From the NCBI GenBank assembly GCA_937885175.1, contig CAKZZO010000014.1, forward strand, positions 1 to 25,981: DNA of 25,981 nt, given 5' to 3'. This document shows, in pieces, positions 15,230 through 22,232 of this stretch. The translations under genes and the position numbers were made by a program. The stretch's first letter is position 1. The number at the start of each line of letters is the position of its first letter. The stretch comes from an uncultured Treponema sp. (GTDB lineage Bacteria > Spirochaetota > Spirochaetia > Treponematales > Treponemataceae). Under the pieces are notes generated by a model. That model was not told the DNA's origin and did no database searches. It saw only the letters and a list, made by a program, of their open reading frames with translations.

Positions 15230-16085
15230 AAATGCAATTTTTCCATTTTAATTGCAATTCAGCAAATGCTTTTTTTGAAGCTTCGGCAGCTTCATAAACT
15301 CCAAACACTACAGCACCAGATCCGGTCATATCCGACCAGGCAGCACCACTTTTTTTAATATCCGCAAGGGCTTTTGCTATTGCAGGATATTTCTTTGTTA
15401 GAGCTAAAGTAAAACTGTTTCCAAAAGTCCAAGTCGTAACAGGACCTCGGTAAATACTTTCATACTCTCTAAAATCAGGATAGACAATATCTATTCCCGA
15501 TTCCATATTCTTGTCTACCAAGGCATAGGCTTCTTTTGTAGAACTATGCACGCCTGGAAAAACCAGAATATAAGACAAGTCTTTTCTTGGTGCTATGGGG
15601 GCTACAATCTCTCCACGCCCCGAAACAAGTGCCGCCCCCATGCCATTCTTTCCACAATGCAAAAAGAAAAACACATCGCTGCCAACTTGTTCCGCAACGG
15701 CATCCGCAAGCGCATCCGTCAAGTCAACATCATTCAGCTGAGCCAAAGCCCGCAAAAACGATGCCGCATCTGATGAACCGCCACCAAGTCCGCCACCAGC
15801 AGGAATGCGCTTGGTAAGTTTTACCTGAACACCTGCATCCTTTCCCGTAAGCCGACAAAATGCCGCATATGTTGCCGTCAAAGTGTTTTCCGCAGGAAGA
15901 TTATACTCTGCACACTCCACTTTGCACACATTTTTTTCAGATGTTACCTTCACATACAAGTCATCAAAAAAATCAATCGTCTGAAATATGCCTTCGATAT
16001 TATGAAATCCATCTCCACGCTTTGGCAATACCTTTAAACCGATATTCACCTTTGCGTTGCAACGAATCGAAACATCGTACAACAT
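15222..16085 (-). CDS. ispE: 4-diphosphocytidyl-2-C-methyl-D-erythritol kinase
   Basis: A 287-residue GHMP kinase that phosphorylates CDP-ME in the MEP route to isopentenyl diphosphate. The substrate motif AKVNIGL (11-17, with the conserved Lys12), the ATP loop PAGGGLGGGSSDA (95-107) and VGSD (134-137, with the catalytic-type Asp137) are intact. The length fits the family. No Shine-Dalgarno precedes the ATG; instead a near-consensus promoter has its TATAAT ending 8 nt before the ATG, which predicts a leaderless or nearly leaderless mRNA. mnmA ends 56 nt upstream and spoVG starts 51 nt downstream. Confidence 0.97.
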   Translation of the reverse strand: MLYDVSIRCNAKVNIGLKVLPKRGDGFHNIEGIFQTIDFFDDLYVKVTSEKNVCKVECAEYNLPAENTLTATYAAFCRLTGKDAGVQVKLTKRIPAGGGLGGGSSDAASFLRALAQLNDVDLTDALADAVAEQVGSDVFFFLHCGKNGMGAALVSGRGEIVAPIAPRKDLSYILVFPGVHSSTKEAYALVDKNMESGIDIVYPDFREYESIYRGPVTTWTFGNSFTLALTKKYPAIAKALADIKKSGAAWSDMTGSGAVVFGVYEAAEASKKAFAELQLKWKNCILV

Positions 16086-16093
16086 AATAATTT

Positions 16094-16121
16094 ATTATAC
16101 CGATTTCACTATTTAAGTCAA
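16094..16121 (-). promoter_or_regulatory. promoter of ispE placed at the start codon
   Basis: On the minus strand TTGACT (16116-16121), a 16-nt spacer and a perfect TATAAT (16094-16099). Only 8 nt separate the -10 from the ATG, so RNA synthesis should begin at or within a few nt of the A of the start codon. Confidence 0.75.
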
Positions 16122-16141
16122 TAGATTTTTAGCAGTCAACC

Positions 16142-17311
16142 TCAAGAGAGCGCAGTATGTATAATGCCTCCCCCAATAATTACATTATCCATAAACAGCA
16201 CCGCTGACTGTCCTGGAGCAACCGCCCGCTGTGCTTCTGAAAAAGTGACTTTATATGGCGCCCCTAAAAACTGCTCCCCCTCTTTTGGCAGATAAGGTTC
16301 AACACGACAGGCTACCGGGCGGCTTGCAAGGCGAATTTTCACAAGAGCCTCAAAGGATTCCGTCGGTGCTACCCCCGCCGGCCAGGCGCAGTCATCAAAA
16401 ATCAGGCCACTACAAAGCAAATCATCATTATCGGCAAGCACCACAAGGTTTTTCTTTGCGTCGATAGAGTGCACGTACAGCGGTCTTGTCGAGCTGACTC
16501 CCAGCCCCCGCCGCTGACCAATAGTATAATGCTCAATCCCCTTGTGATGCCCCAGCACATGACCGTCCAAGTCAATTATATCACCAGGAATACCAGGCTT
16601 GTCGCTAAAAAGATATGCAAAATATTCAGGTGGAATAAAGTCCTGGCTCTCTTCTCTCTCAGCAGCAATCAGCCTCCTTTCCTTTGCCATAGCAAATACA
16701 TCTTTTTTTGCTGTAAAGCCAAGGGGAAAACGCACTTTTTCCAATGTTTCGCTGGGAATGCGATAGAGAAAATAGGCCTGATCTTTTGTCAGGTCAGAGG
16801 CACAGGCTATCATAACTGGTTTTTTATCGCTTCCCCAAAGACCTGCAGCTGTCCGCACCGTCCGAGCATAATGACCCGTACAGAAGTAGTCAAAATTGAT
16901 TCCCATGTTCTGAACGCCACGAAGAAGTGCCCCGAACTTAATAAAACTGTTGCAGCGGATACAGGGATTGGGTGTTCGCCCCGCACGGTATTCGGCCTTA
17001 AAATAGTCCAGCACCTGCTTCTGGTATTCGTCCTTTACGTCGATAACATGATATTCCATGCCCTGTTCCGCACAGAAATTCTTGCACTGCTCAATATCTT
17101 CCACCTCGTCAGGACCATAGCAGGAACTTTTAAGCGTCTTTCCATCAGGAAGGGGCGGCAAATCGCCTTTCCACAGAGACATCGTAACACCGATAACTTT
17201 GCAGCCACGTTCTTTGAGCAAAACAGCCGTCAGCGTAGAATCCACGCCGCCACTCATACCGACAAGAACGGTATCGCCCGCCTTGGGCGCATCAACTTCT
17301 GTATATTTCAC
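16142..17311 (-). CDS. mnmA: tRNA-specific 2-thiouridylase MnmA, non-canonical cysteine set
   Basis: A 389-residue PP-loop enzyme that puts sulfur on C2 of U34 in Lys, Glu and Gln tRNAs. Seen are SGGVDS (20-25), NPCIRCN (115-121), TGHYAR (145-150), KDQAYFL (176-182), HYTIGQRRGLGV and the C-terminal beta domain. In well-studied MnmA proteins a second catalytic Cys follows an 'SQD-I-C-F' type motif. Here the segment is ESQDFIP (221-227) with Ile226 at that place, while Cys117 and Cys120 form a CxxC. The start is GTG without an SD. A TATACT box lies 6 nt before it, so the mRNA may be leaderless. It sits 35 nt after the dnaQ-like gene. Confidence 0.95.
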   Translation of the reverse strand: MKYTEVDAPKAGDTVLVGMSGGVDSTLTAVLLKERGCKVIGVTMSLWKGDLPPLPDGKTLKSSCYGPDEVEDIEQCKNFCAEQGMEYHVIDVKDEYQKQVLDYFKAEYRAGRTPNPCIRCNSFIKFGALLRGVQNMGINFDYFCTGHYARTVRTAAGLWGSDKKPVMIACASDLTKDQAYFLYRIPSETLEKVRFPLGFTAKKDVFAMAKERRLIAAEREESQDFIPPEYFAYLFSDKPGIPGDIIDLDGHVLGHHKGIEHYTIGQRRGLGVSSTRPLYVHSIDAKKNLVVLADNDDLLCSGLIFDDCAWPAGVAPTESFEALVKIRLASRPVACRVEPYLPKEGEQFLGAPYKVTFSEAQRAVAPGQSAVLFMDNVIIGGGIIHTALS

Positions 17312-17317
17312 GGAAAA

Positions 17318-17346
17318 AGTATAGCAAAACGGTAGGATTTCTACAA
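17318..17346 (-). promoter_or_regulatory. promoter of mnmA placed at the start codon
   Basis: On the minus strand TTGTAG (17341-17346), a 17-nt spacer ending TGC, and TATACT (17318-17323). The gap to the GTG is 6 nt. The same TTGTAG, 17-nt spacing and TGC-TATA pattern appears before the dnaQ-like gene, which supports both calls although the -35 is weak. Confidence 0.55.
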
Positions 17347-17952
17347 CTAGAGCGACAGGGCTTCCTCTGCAAGGGATAGCGATTTCTGCCTGTCCATAGT
17401 GTCGCGGATGCAGCGCAAAAAGACTTCCATGCAGACGCGGGCATCATCACAGGCACGATGGGCGGCTTTTACCTGAATTTTAAATTGTTCCGCAAGGTAT
17501 TGCAGTTTCCAGTGTCCGTTTGCAGGATATGCCCAGCGGCTGAAATTGAGCGTGTCGATAGCCCGATTGGTAAGGGGCAAAAGGCCGGAACGTTTCAGTT
17601 CCTCATCGGTAAATTTAATGTCGAACAGGGCATTGTGGGCAAGCAAAATGCAGCCTTCGGAAAAGCGTAAAAATGAAGGAAGCACCTCGGCAATTTTCGG
17701 TGCGCCACAAACCATGTCATCAGTAATATGCGAAACCTGCTGGCAGACAGGCGGAAGCGGGATTTCAGGATTCACCAGCGTATTGAAAGTATCCAGAACG
17801 CCTGACTTATCAAACTTAACAGCCCCCAGTTCAATAATCCTGTCCTGCTTGGGAAAGAGACCAGTCGTTTCCGTGTCGAACGCACAAAAGACCGCACCGC
17901 TTTGGAGCAGACGATTCATGCGCTTAAAATCCGTGAGTAACTTACACTTCAT
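17347..17952 (-). CDS. DnaQ-like DEDDh 3'-5' exonuclease
   Basis: A 201-residue exonuclease of the DNA polymerase III epsilon / RNase T superfamily with a complete DEDDh set: FDTETTGL (25-32, Asp26 and Glu28), HNALFD (106-111, Asp111) and HRACDDA (165-171, His165 and Asp170). It is a free-standing domain, not fused to a polymerase or a UvrC-like module. It may proofread replication, or act on other DNA or RNA 3' ends; the sequence does not decide, so I give no symbol. The ATG lacks an SD and lies 10 nt after a TATAAT box, so its leader would be only a few nt. The MATE gene ends 48 nt upstream. Confidence 0.9.
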   Translation of the reverse strand: MKCKLLTDFKRMNRLLQSGAVFCAFDTETTGLFPKQDRIIELGAVKFDKSGVLDTFNTLVNPEIPLPPVCQQVSHITDDMVCGAPKIAEVLPSFLRFSEGCILLAHNALFDIKFTDEELKRSGLLPLTNRAIDTLNFSRWAYPANGHWKLQYLAEQFKIQVKAAHRACDDARVCMEVFLRCIRDTMDRQKSLSLAEEALSL

Positions 17953-17962
17953 GCCCAGGACA

Positions 17963-17991
17963 ATTATAGCACAAGCCCCCGCCTGCTACAA
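17963..17991 (-). promoter_or_regulatory. promoter of the dnaQ-like gene
   Basis: On the minus strand TTGTAG (17986-17991), a 17-nt spacer ending TGC, and a perfect TATAAT (17963-17968): an extended -10 promoter. It ends 10 nt before the ATG. The -35 also lies in the loop of a small CCTG/CAGG hairpin. Confidence 0.65.
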
Positions 17992-18000
17992 CAGGAGCCG

Positions 18001-19629
18001 CTAAAGGCCCGCATCCACTTCTTCTTTTTCAAGGGCTGCTATGCGGGCTTCCACAATGGCTTCTCTATAGGCAGCGGCCATTTCTCTTTGAGTGAGCGTT
18101 CCCTTGAATTTTTGACACATGGTACCAAGCACTTCCACAGGAACGCTGATTCCCTGCCGTCGGGTCTGCCCCTCATCAAGAGCATCCCACTGCCCCAGAG
18201 CCACAATTGCGCTGTAGAGCTTTTCATTATTGGTGCTTTCTATTGCAGACTTTCGTTTCAAGTCAGAAACTGCATAGGCAACGAACACAACAGACAGCAG
18301 CGCGTCCGCTCCGTTGGAAACGAATATTGACCATGCAATCGCCTCAATGCCAAAGCCATAGACCCTCGTCAAAAGAATAAAAAGCGGAATACGGATTCCG
18401 AACAGTTTTACGATATTGACGATTGTGGGAAGTTTTGTCTTTTTCCGGGCATATAAAAATCCACAGGCCGCTCCGTCAATGGCATCAAAAAAGGCAGCCC
18501 AGCGTTCAATACGATAAATAATCCTCATTCCGCTGGCCATTTCTTCATTTCCTTTGGCAAAAAAATAGATGAGGGGCTCGCTGAAGAGGGCAAGCAGGGT
18601 AAAAAGCATTATTTCGGTGGCAAGAGTAACGATTGTCGTCTGAATCAAAAAAGTGACTGCACGCTCCGCATTACGGTTACCGAGATTTGCCGAGACGATG
18701 TTTGATTCGGCATCCTTGAAGGAGTTGAGAGGCGTTGAGGCAAGGGCACAGATTCTCTGCGAGCAGGAATATGCCGCCACACCCACGCTTCCAAAGCCTA
18801 CATACAGGCCGTTACAGATAACTTTTCCAAATGGAACCAGAAATTTTTCGACAAAAACAGGAAAAGAAAGTTTTGCAAGCGGCAGGAGAAACGCCTTTCT
18901 GAAAGCAGTGCACTTCCACTGAACCCGATACAAATTATCTTTTGAGAACAGGCGTTTTATGGCAACAAAAGTCATCGTGCCAAAGGCAAGTCCCGAAGCC
19001 AAAGGCAAAAGATACATGGCCAAAGAAATTTCAAGGCTTCCGCCTGAGACAAGGACAATTATTATTGCGTTCAAAAGCGTTTTCACGCCCAGGACAATCA
19101 AATTTCCATACATGACGATTTTTGTGCGTCCCCGTGCCTTTTCAGTCGCAAAGAAAATCGTATTGATGAAAGAAAAGAGCAATGTCATAACGCTTATTGA
19201 AAGAAAAACAGAGCCCGAATAGAGCATTTCTTCAGGAAAGGCACATAACCTGAGAATGGGCAGGGAAAAAGGAATGACAAGGGCAAACAAAACAAGCGCG
19301 ACAATGACGGCTATAAAAAAGACCGTGCTTATCTGGCTCTGAACTTCCTCGTCATCGCCCCTTCCAAAAGAGCGGGAAATCATAATGCCTGCTCCTACAG
19401 AAAGTCCCCCGGAGATTGTTCCCAGGGCGGTGCGAATGTCGCCTGCAAAAGAAACTGTTGTCACCACATTCATGCTCATGTGGGCGGCGGTGAATGTATC
19501 GAAAAAAGAAAAAATAAGATTCAGGCTGTTATGGAAAAGCAGGGGAAGCGTTACCGAAAAGATAACGACCAGTGGGTTTCCGTTAAGGAGAAATTGCCTT
19601 CGCGTGTATTCGTCTGTGCCTTGTTTCAT
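18001..19629 (-). CDS. MATE family efflux transporter with cytoplasmic tail
   Basis: A 542-residue polytopic membrane protein of the MATE (MatE) fold: NPLVVIFSVTLPLLFHNSLN opens the first helix, followed by FDTFTAAHM and a second bundle starting near FLLPLAKLSFPVFVEKFLVP. About 12 helices are expected, exporting cations or drugs with Na+ or H+ influx; the substrate is unknown. The last 87 residues (from about 456) are hydrophilic and charged, an extension beyond the usual ~450-residue family length. The ATG is fixed by an in-frame stop 6 nt upstream, which is also the stop of the decayed radical SAM frame. There is no SD, so translation may have depended on coupling to that upstream gene. Confidence 0.92.
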   Translation of the reverse strand: MKQGTDEYTRRQFLLNGNPLVVIFSVTLPLLFHNSLNLIFSFFDTFTAAHMSMNVVTTVSFAGDIRTALGTISGGLSVGAGIMISRSFGRGDDEEVQSQISTVFFIAVIVALVLFALVIPFSLPILRLCAFPEEMLYSGSVFLSISVMTLLFSFINTIFFATEKARGRTKIVMYGNLIVLGVKTLLNAIIIVLVSGGSLEISLAMYLLPLASGLAFGTMTFVAIKRLFSKDNLYRVQWKCTAFRKAFLLPLAKLSFPVFVEKFLVPFGKVICNGLYVGFGSVGVAAYSCSQRICALASTPLNSFKDAESNIVSANLGNRNAERAVTFLIQTTIVTLATEIMLFTLLALFSEPLIYFFAKGNEEMASGMRIIYRIERWAAFFDAIDGAACGFLYARKKTKLPTIVNIVKLFGIRIPLFILLTRVYGFGIEAIAWSIFVSNGADALLSVVFVAYAVSDLKRKSAIESTNNEKLYSAIVALGQWDALDEGQTRRQGISVPVEVLGTMCQKFKGTLTQREMAAAYREAIVEARIAALEKEEVDAGL

Positions 19630-19635
19630 AAAGTA

Positions 19636-20005
19636 TTAAAAGTGAATGTCTTCTTTGCGGCGGGTCAGGGAAATGTCTCCTGATAGTGAGCAGTATTTCT
19701 TATGGCAGAGCTGAGGCTGGCTTTTGATCTTGTATTCCCCGATAGGAAGATAAGACTCTTTGGGCATACAGTTGTTGTGGTCCGCCGCCAAGAAGATAAA
19801 GTTTGACAGGACGGGGAGCAGATTCAATAAGACGGTTCACCTCTTTTGCCGTATCCAAAAGTTTGTTGAAATCCGTCTTTTTTTCTTTTTCGCCCCAAAA
19901 CTGAATGCAATATGAACAACGATAATTGCACCAAGTTGTCAACCGCCACTTTATCGTCAGCAGTGGGTCATTATTAATAATTGTTGCAATCTGCTTCTTC
20001 TGCAT
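19636..20005 (-). pseudogene. decayed radical SAM enzyme gene with internal deletion
   Basis: The ATG at 20005 has a strong GGAGGAG 7 nt upstream and opens a frame with a full radical SAM cluster motif, CNYRCSYC (Cys26, Cys30, Cys33), followed by PVKLYLLGG, the usual strand before 'GGE'. Just there (around 19780-19790) the sense is lost and the frame soon ends at 19700. A different frame then reads a plausible C-terminus with two further cysteine-containing segments (NNCMPKESYLPIGEYKI, then QLCHKKYC) and stops at 19636. Radical SAM proteins need roughly 200 or more residues for the barrel and here most is missing, so I read this as a deletion plus frameshift remnant. The original was probably translationally coupled to the MATE gene, whose ATG is 6 nt past the stop. 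Confidence 0.8.
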
Positions 20006-20023
20006 TGCCCGTCTCCTCCAGCA

Positions 20024-20076
20024 AAAAAACAAGACACAGGTGCCTCAGATTATATAGTTCATCTGAAACACCTGTG
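20024..20076 (-). terminator. rho-independent terminator of the phosphohexose mutase gene
   Basis: CACAGGTG (20035-20042) pairs with CACCTGTG (20069-20076), and after a 2-nt mismatch TCAGAT pairs with ATCTGA across a 10-nt loop. On the minus strand the stem is followed by TTGTTTTTTT. It begins 24 nt after the mutase stop. The Shine-Dalgarno of the radical SAM remnant comes right behind it. Confidence 0.85.
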
Positions 20077-20099
20077 CACCCTGAGATTAAGAAAATTAC

Positions 20100-21893
20100 T
20101 TACGCCTTAGAAAGCAAGTCCTTGATGTCCGCAGTGATTGCATCGCAGACAGCGGCAGAGGTTTTCTTAGCTTCTGCAAGGCAGGCGTCGCATTTTGCCC
20201 CGCCGACTTCCGTTCTGGCGTTGATGTAGAACTTGATTTTTGGCTCAGTGCCTGATGGACGGGCAGATACGATTGTGCCGCCTTCCAGCACGAACTGCAG
20301 AACGTTTGACTTGGGAAGCGCAATCGGTGTTTTTTCGCCAGGTTTTGCCGGGTCGTAGGCCACACTGTTTCCAATGTCCTTGATGCAGAGCACTTTCTTT
20401 CCGCCCAATGTTTTTAGTCCTTCGGTGCGGAGTTTGGTCATAATGCCCGCCATGGTTTCCTTTCCGGCTGAACCGGGGAAATTCTGAGCGATTGCGCGGT
20501 CTTCAAAGAAACCATATTCCTTGTACATGTCGTCCAAGTGTTCAAGGATAGACTTTCCTTTTGAAGCCCAGTAGAGCGTCATTTCGGCACACATTGCAGC
20601 GGCAGAAACACCGTCCTTATCCATGACTTCTTTTTCAACCTTGTAGCCATAACTTTCTTCCAGACCGTAAACATAGGTCTCGCTATTGTTCTTCTCAAAC
20701 TCATCTTCAACAGCAGCAATCCACTTAAAGCCAGTCAAGCACTCGTGCATCTTTACGCCAAATTTCTTACAGATATAGTCCGTAAAGGGTGAGGTAACGA
20801 TTGAGCGGATAACCGCACTGTTTGCAGGAAGTTTACCCAGTTCCTTGCGGGAAAGCAGGACATACTCACAGAGCATGGCACCCATCTGGTTTCCGGTAAC
20901 AAGGACAAACTTGCCGTCTTTTCCGGGGAAGGCTGTGCCAAAGCGGTCTGCGTCAGGGTCTGTCGCCATGACACAGTCAGCCTTTTCTTTTTCACCAAGG
21001 GCAACTGCCAGTTTGAGTGCGGGTGCTTCCTCAGGATTCGGCTTTTCTACCGTGGGGAAGGCTCCGTCAGGCTCGCGCTGTTCAGGAACCGTAATGACTT
21101 TAAGGCCGAGGTCACCCAGCACTTTTTCAACATGCATTGCACCCGTTCCGTGGAGCGGAGTATAGACGATTTTGACCGAAGAAGCCTTTTCCTTGATGAG
21201 TTCAGGACGGAAAAGCTGAGCCTTGCACATTGCCCAGAATTTTTCATCGATTTCCTTGTCAATCAGAACAAGTTTTCCCGATTTGAGTGCCTCTTCCTTG
21301 GAGATTGTCTTAACTTCCTTAACGGCATTTACTTCATCAATAATGCCCACGTCATGGGGCTCAATAACCTGCGCACCGTTATCCCAGTAGGCCTTGTAGC
21401 CGTTGTACTGAGGCGGATTGTGGCTCGCCGTAACGACAACACCAGTCTGGGCTTTCAGTTTGCGAATTGCATAGGAAAGTTCCGGCGTAGGGCGAAGTCC
21501 TGTAAAGAGATAGGCTTTGATTCCGTTTGCAGCAAGAATGAGGGCGGTTGCCTCTGCAAATACATCGGAATTTTTACGGCTGTCATAGGCCACGACTGCG
21601 CTCAAAGTGCCAGCCTTTGCTTTTTCCGGGAATGCCTTCAATACGTAATTTGCCAGTCCCTGTGTTGCAAGGTTGATTTCAAGGGTATTCATGCGGTTTG
21701 TTCCACCGCCCATGACTCCACGCAAACCTCCAGTACCGAATTCAAGCGTCTGATAGAAGCGGTCTTCAAGCTCTGCAAGAGCCTCTTTGTCCTCTGCCTT
21801 TGCAAGAAGGTCTTCAACTTCCTTTCGGAAGCGCACATCTTTTTCGTCCGCGATATATTTTTTCGCGCGTTCAAGGATTTCTGATTTTTCCAT
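20100..21893 (-). CDS. phosphoglucomutase/phosphomannomutase (alpha-D-phosphohexomutase)
   Basis: A 597-residue phosphohexomutase of the PgcA-like long type. All four active-site loops are intact: the phosphoserine loop TASHNP (155-160, Ser157), the metal loop DPDADR (312-317), the sugar loop GLEESYG (410-416) and the phosphate loop RPSGTEPK (545-552). It interconverts hexose 1- and 6-phosphates through a bisphosphate intermediate and feeds glycogen, glycolysis or surface sugar synthesis; glucose versus mannose preference is not readable. AAAGGAG lies 10 nt before the ATG. The transcript starts about 100 nt upstream and ends in its own terminator. Confidence 0.95.
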   Translation of the reverse strand: MEKSEILERAKKYIADEKDVRFRKEVEDLLAKAEDKEALAELEDRFYQTLEFGTGGLRGVMGGGTNRMNTLEINLATQGLANYVLKAFPEKAKAGTLSAVVAYDSRKNSDVFAEATALILAANGIKAYLFTGLRPTPELSYAIRKLKAQTGVVVTASHNPPQYNGYKAYWDNGAQVIEPHDVGIIDEVNAVKEVKTISKEEALKSGKLVLIDKEIDEKFWAMCKAQLFRPELIKEKASSVKIVYTPLHGTGAMHVEKVLGDLGLKVITVPEQREPDGAFPTVEKPNPEEAPALKLAVALGEKEKADCVMATDPDADRFGTAFPGKDGKFVLVTGNQMGAMLCEYVLLSRKELGKLPANSAVIRSIVTSPFTDYICKKFGVKMHECLTGFKWIAAVEDEFEKNNSETYVYGLEESYGYKVEKEVMDKDGVSAAAMCAEMTLYWASKGKSILEHLDDMYKEYGFFEDRAIAQNFPGSAGKETMAGIMTKLRTEGLKTLGGKKVLCIKDIGNSVAYDPAKPGEKTPIALPKSNVLQFVLEGGTIVSARPSGTEPKIKFYINARTEVGGAKCDACLAEAKKTSAAVCDAITADIKDLLSKA

Positions 21894-21919
21894 AAAAGTT
21901 ATGCTCCTTTCAAATCCCT

Positions 21920-21946
21920 CACAGAGCGCACGGAGACCACAGAGTT
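21920..21946. repeat. three tandem 9-bp units in the mutase leader
   Basis: Three consecutive 9-mers, CACAGAGcg, CACGGAGac and CACAGAGtt, differ in one core base. They lie in the 5' untranslated region of the mutase gene, 27 nt above its ATG. The minus-strand text (CTCTGTG, CTCCGTG, CTCTGTG) resembles short CTCTGTG-type repeats that I recall from many environmental genomes, but I cannot verify a relationship. Confidence 0.6.
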
Positions 21947-22001
21947 TAAATGCGTATGCCCGTGTGCATTTGAGTATATTTTTTTTGAAACTGTCCTAAA
22001 G

Positions 22002-22010
22002 ATTATAGCA
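22002..22010 (-). promoter_or_regulatory. extended -10 promoter of the phosphohexose mutase gene
   Basis: On the minus strand TGC-TATAAT (plus 22002-22010) gives a perfect -10 with a TGn extension. No clear -35 is seen. The predicted start lies near 21995, leaving a leader of about 100 nt that includes an AAATGC/GCATTT hairpin and the 9-bp tandem units. Confidence 0.55.
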
Positions 22011-22052
22011 CAGATTTGGAATTATTGCGAATTTTTTTAAAGAAAATCTTCC

Positions 22053-22082
22053 TTGACAGCATTACATTTTGTCGGGTATAAT
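22053..22082 (+). promoter_or_regulatory. main promoter candidate of the AAA+/DUF4143 ATPase gene
   Basis: TTGACA (22053-22058), an 18-nt spacer and TATAAT (22077-22082). The -10 is the core of the first of five repeated near-palindromes, so a protein bound there would block RNA polymerase. Transcription from it would read through the other four sites as a leader of about 140 nt. Confidence 0.6.
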
Positions 22083-22216
22083 CGACACAAAGATTATTAT
22101 TTATCTGGTATACTCGACAAAAGTAAATTAAAATATCGGATATATCAGACTCTATATAATACTATTGTAGATTATATTCTGCTATAATTACATAAAACTG
22201 TCTGATATAATCCACA
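22070..22216 (+). repeat. array of five near-palindromic operator-like sites at 32-bp spacing
   Basis: Five related 15-18 bp sites share the consensus GTCKGRTATAATCSACA. Site 1 (22070-22087) TGTCGGGTATAATCGACA; site 2 (22104-22119) TCTGGTATACTCGACA; site 3 (22136-22150) TCGGATATATCAGAC, which fits best reversed; site 4 (22166-22182) TGTAGATTATATTCTGC, reversed; site 5 (22200-22216) GTCTGATATAATCCACA. Their TATA cores begin at 22077, 22109, 22141, 22173 and 22206, so the spacing is 32, 32, 32 and 33 bp, about three helical turns. The AT-rich intervals are not conserved. The array ends 16 nt before the ATPase ATG, with the SD (AAGGA, 22221-22225) just outside. It looks like a cooperative operator; the binding protein is unknown. 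Confidence 0.85.
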
Positions 22217-22232
22217 TTATAAGGACGCAGCG

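Noticed and set aside
16469..17335. Long plus-strand open frame (288 codons) opposite mnmA
   Set aside because: It is antisense to the clear mnmA coding sequence; the translated text is His/Cys/Phe-rich shadow sequence with no motif.
21132..21884. Long plus-strand open frame (250 codons) opposite the phosphohexose mutase
   Set aside because: It is antisense to a gene with all four active-site loops and has no independent coding evidence.
22070..22216. Regularly spaced repeats considered as a CRISPR array
   Set aside because: The repeats are short (15-18 bp), degenerate and near-palindromic, occur in both orientations, and have AT-rich ~15-bp intervals; no cas genes are present. They overlap a promoter, so operators fit better.
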